Shown here: piece after piece, positions 19,145-26,924 of the stretch
How the letters are laid out: each line of letters begins with the position of its first letter
How positions within the stretch are numbered: position 1 is the first letter of the stretch
NCBI GenBank assembly: GCA_048213135.1
Contig: PS015031.1
Span: 64,828-91,751, forward strand
Direction: 5' to 3'
From: Reclinomonas americana ATCC 50394
Taxonomy: Eukaryota; Jakobida; Jakobea; Jakobida
Length of the DNA stretch: 26,924 nt
The notes under the pieces: model-generated
What the model saw: only the letters and a program-made list of their open reading frames with translations
The model's database searches: none
Told to the model about the DNA's origin: nothing
Translations under genes and position numbers: made by a program

Positions 19145-22100
19145 TTAGCAGCCGGCACTGTTGATCTGCAGCGTGCTGATGCCGGCGCTCGAGGTGCGAC
19201 ACACCTCGCAAGCACCGACTGCGCCCGAGCACACTGGCAGTGTCTGTAGTAGCAGCTTGGCGGCCACCAGAGTGGAGTTGAGCGCTTGTACTTGTGTGTT
19301 GGTGACACGGAAGCGCTCGCTGCCGCCGACTGTCACCGAAAAGTACGCCGCTGAATTCTGTTGCCGGGAGAGGAGTGAGACGAGAAAGAAAACATCACAC
19401 GCGCGGCTCGGAAGCGCACACAGCGTGCTTACCGTGGTATTCATCACAATGTTTCCGTTGCCACCGGCCACGGATGTGGTGGTCAGCGTGATCGAGTTGG
19501 CCGTGTTGAGGGTGACGACTCCGCTCGAGCTGAGCTTGATTTCGCCAGACGCTGCCGCCGCCACGGCCGCGTCGGAGATGGTCACACCGAGGCCACGCAG
19601 CGTGAGGCTGCCTGTCGCTGCGCCACTGCCGCAGCGCGCGTCCATCACAATGTTGCCGGAGCCGCTCGCACCGCAAATGTTGAAGACGGGCGACGCGCCC
19701 GTGGCACCGTGCAGCAGCGTAATGTCGCTGGCCGTGGTGTCGTCGCCGAGTTGCAGCTTGTTGTCGGCCGGCACCTTGATCGTCATCAGGCGGTTGTTGG
19801 GCGAGTCGGTCAGCTTCAGCGTCGCCGTGTCGATCGTCAACGTGTTGCCGGAGATCGTCACCGGCTTGGTCACCGACGCGATTTCCACCGACGAGGTCGT
19901 CCGTTGACCAATGAGCACCTTGCCGTTGGTCGAGCTGGTGCTGCTACCACCGTCCAGGTACAGCGTGCCGCCAATGGAGGCGCCGCCAGTGCCCGTTGCC
20001 ACACCGCCAGTGAGGTTCAAGTCCAGGCCGGCAGTGGTGTTGGAGGTGATGTCGGTGGGGCGAGCGCGGACCTCATTGCCGCTGGACGAGACTACAAACT
20101 CACGCGAGGCACCCACGCGCAGCGTCACATTGTTGGAGGCCGTGCCGTCAATGGTCGAGGTGGTCACCGACGACGTGGTCACGGTGCCGGAGGTCAGCGT
20201 CACCGCGGCCGAGAAGGTCGTCGGTTGCGAAAAGGTGATGGTGTTGGCCGGCGACGCCATGGTCATAAACGTGGTAAAGGGTGGCCCGGCACCGAGAGCG
20301 ACCGTGAAGGAGCTCAGCGCAGTGAACGAAACGAATTTTGCGCTGCCCTGCAGATTGAGCGTCTGATCGGTGCTTAGGCCAGTCAGGGAGCCCAAGTAGA
20401 TGCTACCGGCGGCCGTCGCGCCACTTCCCGGTGTAAGCTGCAGGTCAACACCGACAGAGCCGCCAGCTACGCGCGTGGCCGTCTTGATCGTTTGCGAGTT
20501 CGGGCCAGCCGGCAAGCCAATTGTCAGCGTGCCGCTGCTCGGAATGAGGTTGCCAGAGAGTGTCGTGTCGCCCGTCACACTGAGCGTGCCCGACACACTC
20601 GTGGCCACACCGGCCAGAGTGATGAGTGGCGACGCCGCACGACCAAGCGTGATGTTGTTGGAGCCAACGGTGCCGATGTTGATGTCGCCGTGGGTCGTAC
20701 CCGTGCCGGCTTGCAGTGACCTGGTGCAGACAAAGACATAGCACATAAGTTTTTCTTCTTCTCCGCATTGCAATGCTCGTGAGTGACAAGGGAGACGCAA
20801 CAGAGCACCGCCAGCCGCTCCGGTGGACGACTGCGACAGGATGGAAAGGCTGCCGCCGGCCGAGGCGCCAGCAGTGGAGCGCTGAATGAGGCCGGCCAGA
20901 ATGCTGCCCTCGAACAGATTGATCGTGTTGTTCGGCGTGTTATTCAGCTGCAAGTTGGCGGCAGTCGATAGAATAATCGGCGTGGCCACCGACGTTGTAC
21001 CAGTCACCGTGCCGGAGGCAGAGAAGGACGTGCCGCTCACCGCCGCAAAAGTGGCGGCGCCAGTGAATGACGAGGTTCCGCCCACAGAGAGCTGCAGTGT
21101 GACAAGAATGGTGAGCAATCAGGTGAACAAAGAAGAGAGCTTGGAGCAAGAGGCTACGCAACAATGCCGTTGATCGTGGTCGTCTGTCCAGCACGAGCAA
21201 TGTTGACAGGCGAATCCGTTGCGGCGGCAATGTTCACAGAGCCACCGGCCGCACCATTGCCGTTGATGGTCACATTGTTGGCCACCACGTCCACATTCAA
21301 CGCCTCCGCGCGCACCTGCGCCATCCGCCCCAAGAGAAAGTGAGACACTCTTCGATCTCGGGTGTCACTCACACGGGCATCACTCACCGTGTTGTTGCGC
21401 TTGCCGGCAGCACCCAAAAACAGCGAGCCGTCTGTGCCACTCGCCGTGTTCTGCGCGGCCTCCACACTGCATCGACATGGTTGAGCACGTGGCAGTCAAC
21501 GTCGATCTCTATTCGACAGCTCAACGCACCGCAAGTTGGCCGTGCCGGCTGGAGACGGATCCGTGCGCTTGATGGTGAACGAGTTGCTGTCGGCGGCGCT
21601 GCCAAAGAACAAGTTGTTGTTCGTGCCGCTGCCATCTGCAGGCGTCAAAATCTTGGACGACGTCGACGAAAACGTCAGGTCGGTGGTGATGTTGAGAGTG
21701 TTGGCCACCTGCGCGAAGAAGAAACGTGAGTGACTGGCATCGCTTGCTGTCAATTTTTGTGCCACACGAACCGTGGTTCCCGACGAGAAGGTACCCGTCA
21801 CATTGGTGGTGGCACCCTGCAGTGTAATGGCAGCACCGGCCTTGCCAATGAACACAGAGGAGCCGGCCGTCACGCCAATGTTGATAACGCCATCGGTCTG
21901 GCCGACACCATTGGCCGCACCGGCATTGATGTTCAGGTTGCCGCCAGACCCGTTCGTGCCGCCCGACATACCATTGATCGAGGTGGCGACGGCGTTGCCG
22001 GCCGCTGGCGTTGGGCGCGTAACCGTGAATGCGGTGCCGGTGACACCGAGCTGCAGCGTGTTCGATGTGGGCTGCAGCGCCAGGTCCACCGACGGGCCGG

Positions 22101-22316
22101 CGGTGTTGATCAGCGGCGTTTGTACGGCTGTGTGTGCACGAGAAAAGGACGAGTGGGTATTCTTTGTTCTCGATCGGCGGTGCTCAGCAAGGAAGAACAA
22201 TAGATTACGTTACCAGTGGAGGTGATGGTGGCCTGGCTGGTGATACCAGCGGCCGTGGTGAGCAGACCGTTCACCAGCATGGTTTGAGTGACTTCGGCAT
22301 TGTTTGCAGCCAGCAA
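19145..22316 (-). CDS. Repeat-rich fibre-like protein, downstream tandem copy; first exon unresolved
   Basis: Exons, descending: 22316-22214, 22127-21772, 21708-21530, 21466-21388, 21315-21163, 21091-20802, 20720-19433, 19357-19145; 886 residues in a continuous frame. The protein is Thr/Ser/Ala/Gly/Val-rich with short alternating hydrophobic strands and recurring modules: an opening NxLxLG (NTLQLGVTGTAFTVTRPTP), a GGNLNINAGA-type glycine stretch, then a VINIG / VFIGKAG turn and a GTLSVTGDTTLSG strand. This looks like a beta-solenoid or trimeric fibre, similar in style to phage and viral tail-fibre repeats, but the introns show it is a eukaryotic gene. The C-terminus carries CSGAVGACEVCRTSSAG, matched in the neighbouring gene. 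Exon 1 must end in phase 0 upstream of 22316; a weak candidate is 22647-22477 (starts MRRLSALCVCVYIWFFLERV, donor GTGAGA). Role unknown; probably an extracellular or structural fibre. Confidence 0.75.
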
Positions 22317-22952
22317 CTGCAACGAGGGGAGGAACGGAAGGAATGAGCATAATCAAAACCGTAAACAGTACATTTTGCACACCCACTCACTAACACACAC
22401 ATTACTGCCCCCCGCCCACTCTCACGACGACAGAAAAAGATAGAAGAAAAAGGGCGACACACCGAGATACTCTCACATTGGCACAGCTCACAAAAACACT
22501 GCCACACTCTTTCACACGTTCTATGACTGGCAGCGCGGCCAAAGGAGAGCAACAGAAACTCGGTGCGCGCGCAAGAGGAAAGAACAAAACACGCTCGAGA
22601 AAAAACCAGATGTACACACAAACACAGAGAGCAGAGAGTCGCCTCATCAAGCGTGGTGATGTGGCGACGTGCGTGGAAGCGGTACACCGTGGTCGGCACT
22701 GCATGATCAAACACGCTCGCCACACACACGTGAGAGCAAACAACACGAGACAGACGCGAGAAAGGGAGTTTTTTGTGTAGATCAACAAGAGAACAAAATT
22801 GGAGAGCGACAGACAACGATAAGAAGGGCAGAGACACACGAACTCACACATACATGGTGATACACACACACACACAGACAGAGAGAGAGATTAAGTTGTA
22901 CATCTTCCGTGGGAGAGAAGAGGAGGACGAGGAGGACGAAAAAGAGAGATTA
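22317..22952 (-). other. Intergenic / 5' region of the downstream fibre-like gene
   Basis: This lies between the stop of the upstream fibre gene (22955-22953) and the first certain exon of the downstream one. It must contain the 3' UTR, a promoter, the first exon and an intron. On the minus strand it is T/C-rich with CA and GA runs near 22860-22890. A hydrophobic reading at about 22647-22477 could be a signal-anchor exon, but I would not insist on it. Confidence 0.5.
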
Positions 22953-25900
22953 CTACTTCACACGCAACACATTGCCCGCTGAGCTATCGTAGCAAATCTC
23001 GGTCATGGTGCCCCCGACGATGGAAGCACACTCGGTAAGGCCATTAATGTATACCTTGCCAGAGACACGCGTGATGCTCGCCGGTGTGCCAATGTTGACC
23101 TTGACGCCGTCGGCGGTGGCCGTGGCCGCAATGTTCACTTGCCCGTTGGTGCTGATCATCAGGTTGCCGTTGCAATTCAGGTTGATCTGCGAGGGACCAA
23201 ATTTGAGGACGCAGGAATAGAGGCGAGGGATGGAACAAAGAAGGCGCTACAACAAGGACCACCATCTCTTCTCTATTCTCTTCCTCCCCACTCACCACCG
23301 ACGTATTGGCCAGGGTGCCGAGGTTGAGCACGCCAGGCGTGGTACCCGAACCAGTAGTAATGGTGACGCTACCGCCCACTGGGCCACCAGTGCCGGCGCT
23401 AATGACTACGTCACCGCCATTCGTGGTGCCCGAGCCGGCCGCCAGCGTCAGTGTACCACCGTTGCCACTGGTGCCGTTGGCGGCGCGTATTGACAGCGGG
23501 CCACCCAGCCCCGAGGTGGCGGCTGTGCCATGACATAAGAGTGAGCGGCGGAGACGACTTTAGCCAACAGAAAAAAGCTACTACGATACTCAACTGCGGT
23601 TAATGTTCACGGTCGTGTTGTCGTCGAGGCCGAGCGACAGCGTGTTGGTCGCCGGCAGCACCGTACCCACCGTGAGCGTGCTGGAGAACGTGGTCGCCGA
23701 CGCCACAGTCAGCGGGGTAGTGCCGGAACCGATCGTGATGGCGCTGGTGGTCAACGTGCCGATGAAGAGGCGGCCGTGTACGCCGCCGCTGGCAGTAATG
23801 GCCACGCCACCAGAGAGGACACTGCGCAAATGGAGAAATTTGTGAGACAAGGTTAGGGGAGAGTGGAACACAAGGTACTCGGTGTGTGTGCACGCAACAT
23901 GTCACCACCATTCGAGCCACCGCTCGAGATGCTCTGGCCGATAATCGACAGAGTCGAACCGGCCGTGTGGGTCGGTCGAGTCACCGTGATGCCACCCGTG
24001 GTATCACCGAGCTCAATCGTGTTCAAACTCGGCGAGCGCAGTCGCAGAGCCGTACCAGCATTCGGTGTGATCCAGTCCACCGTCAGTGTCTTGCCGGCAG
24101 CCACACTGAGAGCGTCCGTGACAGACACCTGCAAGAGACGAGTAAGCAAACGAATGTAAAAAGAGCAACTACGGATCATCTGTAGTCCCTTCCACAAAAT
24201 AGACGCAACTGCTCCTCGCAGAGTGAGCGGCACCGCCGGCGACGTGCCAATCGCCACACTGGTGGTGGAGGCCGAGCCGAGAGTGATGGAGACGCCATCG
24301 ACAGTGACGGCCTGGCCCTCCACCGTGGTCACTGGCGTGGCACGCGTGGCCGCGCCGACGCTCACGTTGCCATTGTCGGTCGACATGGTGCCGGTGGAGC
24401 CACGCAGCCTAATGTGACCAAATGGCGTGTTGGGGCGCGCCAAGATGAACTCCACATTGCTGGTGGTGCTACCGAAAACCAGCGTGTTGGTGGCGCTGCT
24501 GGTGATGGAGCCAGCGGCCTGGAAGTCCAAAGCACCGAAAACTTGAGTGGTGCCCGAGTTGAGCTTGGTGGTGCCGCCGGTGCGGCCAACATTGACGTTG
24601 ACGGCACTGACGGGGCCGAGCGACACATCGCCAGCCGTGCCGCCGCCAGTCGACGTGCCCGCCTCCAGCACCACGGAGCCGCCGGCCGAGGGCGACGTTG
24701 ACTGGGCACCGACAATGTTGAACACGCCAGGAGTGGCGGTGGACGAGCGACGAATGTTGAGCGCGGTCGTTGTCGTGTCACCAATCTCCACAATGTTGGT
24801 GGCCGGCAGGAGTGTGAGATTGGCAGTGGCAACAACACTGCTGGACAGTGTCACCACGTCGTTGAAGGTGGTCAGTCCACGCACCGTCACCGGCTTGGCC
24901 ATCGTGCCAATCAGCACGGCGTTGCCAGAAATGTCCACATTTCCAGTAGTCGAGGCCAGGGTGACGGCGACGGCGTTGAGGGAGATCAGCGTCGGCGCCG
25001 AGGCGTTTGTGTTGCCAATCAGCACCTGACCGTTGCCGCCCGCACCGTCACCGGCGCCGGCATTGAGGCGGATGTTGCCGCCGGCCTGGTTCGAGGAGAC
25101 GGCAGCGGCGGGGCGCAGGATGCTAAAGGTACCAGAGCCCGAGACACCCGACACGTCCAACCACAAGTTCGAGTCGGCCGACACAATGCGACGCGTGGCC
25201 GCCATCGAAATGTCATTGGTCAGCGACAGCGTGCCAGTGACGGCCAGGGTCGAGGTCATCGACACTGGTGCATCGAGGTTAATGGCGTTGGTGTTCGCCT
25301 GGCCAATGTTGACGTTGCCGTTCAAGCCGCCCGAGCCACCGCCCTGGCCGCCATTGATCGTCACATCGCCACCATTCTGCATGGCCACGAGGCGGTTCTG
25401 GCCTTGCAGCGTAGTCGTCGTGGCGGCATTGGCGCTGGCGTCGGGGCGTTGAATAACAAACGCGCTCGTGACCGTGCCCAAAACCAACTGATTGCCAGTG
25501 GGCGCCAACGTCAGCGCGCCGGCCGAGGTCGAGATTTGCGACACGCTAAGCGTGCTCAGCACCGTGGTGGTCTGATTCGCTCGGCCAATCGTCAGCGACG
25601 TGGCCGTGGTGTCGCCAATCAAAATCGTGGCGGCATCCACGCGCACCGTGCCCGTCGAGCGCACCGACGTGGTGGCCGAGCTGAACAGGTTGGCCGTCGT
25701 GTTGACCGTCAAGTCGCCCACCGTCACTGTGCCGCCAGCGCCGCCACCGAGCAGCACGAGCGCCGTAGCCGCCGTGTCGGCACGCTTGACGGTGAATGTT
25801 GCCAGCATCGTGGCGCCGAGCACCATGGCACCGTCGGGCGAACCGACAATCGGCAGTGCCGAGTTGTACGTCAGGCCGCCATTCAGCGTCGTGTTGCCCG

Positions 25901-26869
25901 TCACCGTCAGCGTCTGCGAGGCTGTGGCCGGCGCATTAATGGTCAGCGTGCCCGCCGGCACACCAATCGTCACGCCGGCCGTGTCGGTGGTGCCAATCAG
26001 AATATTTCCATTGCCGGCCGTGCCAGCACCGGCACGAAGCTGCAGATTGCCGCCGGCCAACGTCGGGCCTGTGCTGGTGTTGGTCTGACCCTGGATAATG
26101 GTGTCGGTGGAGGCGAGACCGTCGGAGCGCGCCAGGCGCGACACCGTGTAGGCCGAAGTGCCCAAGGCGCCAAGCACCACGCGGTTCGTAAACGGCTCCA
26201 GCGACAAGTCGCCCGCAATGGTGGCGATGCGCGGCACCTGCAGCGAGGTGGTGATCGACACGGTGGCCGTGCCAGGGTTGATGGTAATCGGCTGGTTGTT
26301 GGTGGTCCAGTTGAGCGCCGTCGACGACAGCTCCATTGTCGTCTGCGCCGTCGATGACTGCAAAAACAGGCGCGCCACCGAGCTGGCCGACGAGGTGGTG
26401 GCGGCAAGCACCGAGTTGTCCGTGGTCGACGACGCCTGCAGCTGCGCGCCAATCGTCAGGCTCTGGGTGAAGCTCACCGAGCCCGTGGTGGGGAAGGAGG
26501 CGATCTTGGCGTTCGACGGGTTAAAGAGCGACAGGTCGGCCGTGCCGCCCACCATTCGCCAATACTGACCCTGGTTCTGGTCAATGCCCATGCGAATCTC
26601 CGAGTTGCTCGAACCGAAACGCGGTTGCACGTTGAATGTCTCGCCCACCGCAAACACGGCGCCGTACGAGCCACCCGAGCCCGGCGAGCCACCGACGAGG
26701 CGCACTNNNNNNNNNNNNNNNNNNNNGCGCCACCGGCACCGCCCGTCGAGCCACCAGCACCACCAGTGATAATGGCGGCGCCGCCAGCACCGCCGGCTGT
26801 CGAGCCACTGCCGCTGCCACCGGCGCCGGCCGTGACTTGGAGTTGGCCACCGGCGGCTCCAAAGGCGCC
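22953..26869 (-). CDS. Repeat-rich fibre-like protein, upstream tandem copy; 5' end outside window
   Basis: Exons, descending: 26869-24210 (broken by a 20-N gap at 26707-26726), 24128-23899, 23821-23595, 23522-23296, 23186-22953; about 1,190 residues in the window. A splice acceptor (CCCCCACAG) precedes 26869, so earlier exons lie outside. The visible N-terminal part is Gly-rich (AGAGGSGSGSTAGGAGGA), then a region with QGQYWRMVGGTADLSLFNPS, then at least seven modules of roughly 100-120 residues. Modules open with N-x-hydrophobic-x-hydrophobic-G and a short strand ending in R (NQLVLGTVTSAFVIQRPDAS; NTLVFGSTTSNVEFILARPN). A glycine stretch (GGNIRLNAGAGDGAGGNGQV) and LIG / VTIG / GTLSVTG strands follow. 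The last exon ends ECASIVGG...EICYDSSAGNVL and then TAG. Probably a beta-solenoid or fibrous extracellular protein; the substrate or surface is unknown. Confidence 0.75.
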
Positions 26870-26924
26870 CTGTGGGGGGGAGAGGGGAGAAAAGGGGAAG
26901 GGTGAGGGGAAGGGAAGAGAGGGG
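26870..26924 (-). other. Intron end, C-rich polypyrimidine tract
   Basis: On the minus strand this is a C/T-only tract ending CCCCCCCACAG directly before exon 26869. It is the 3' end of an intron of the fibre-like gene. Confidence 0.8.

Noticed and set aside
25404-26357. Arg/Gly/His-rich plus-strand frame opposite the fibre gene
   Set aside because: It is the antisense shadow of GC-rich minus-strand coding sequence; its composition is typical of such shadows and it has no domain.
22953-26869. Prophage or viral insertion carrying a tail fibre gene
   Set aside because: The gene is split by several spliceosomal introns, has the same base composition as its neighbours, and has no phage or virus genes around it.

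Overview
The window is nuclear DNA of a unicellular eukaryote. It is GC-rich in exons, dense in short (about 60-120 nt) spliceosomal introns, rich in CT/CA/GAA/GGA microsatellites, and broken by N gaps that mostly sit on those microsatellites. Splice phases chain cleanly through all gene models below, so intron-exon structure is the main evidence. I cannot place the lineage from the sequence; a free-living protist with large secreted or surface proteins is the most I would say. No rRNA, tRNA, CRISPR array, operon or recognisable transposon was seen.

Layout. (1) 1-12270, minus strand: two tandem paralogous multi-exon genes for large secreted proteins. The upstream copy (12270 to 5508) is complete apart from two assembly gaps; the downstream copy (5390 to beyond base 1) runs off the window. 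Each has a signal-peptide exon and two copies of a roughly 537-residue unit in which a six-bladed NHL propeller appears to be inserted into a fibronectin-III-like domain, followed by a cadherin-like domain. Further cadherin-like and IPT/TIG-like domains follow, and in the complete copy probably a tandem PAN/Apple tail. (2) 12304-12704: a divergent promoter region with an E2F-like site and a palindromic ACGT cluster. (3) 12705 to about 15299, plus strand: a seven-transmembrane protein with its C-terminal part broken by gaps. (4) 18979-15477, minus strand: an intracellular protein of about 460 residues resembling the PAAT (C10orf88) family, with a 200-bp-class minisatellite filling one large intron. 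Genes 3 and 4 converge tail to tail near 15440-15477. (5) 26924-19145, minus strand: two tandem genes for long Thr/Ser/Ala/Gly-rich repeat proteins that look like beta-solenoid or tail-fibre-type fibres and share a Cys-containing C-terminal motif.

The genes suggest investment in extracellular, modular adhesive or recognition proteins (gene pairs 1/2 and 5/6), each expanded by tandem duplication, around two ordinary cellular genes. The most notable points are the nested NHL-in-FN3 module with two tiers of duplication and intron turnover, the fibre gene pair, and a large class of 5' splice sites that look like GTGNGT with one extra T.
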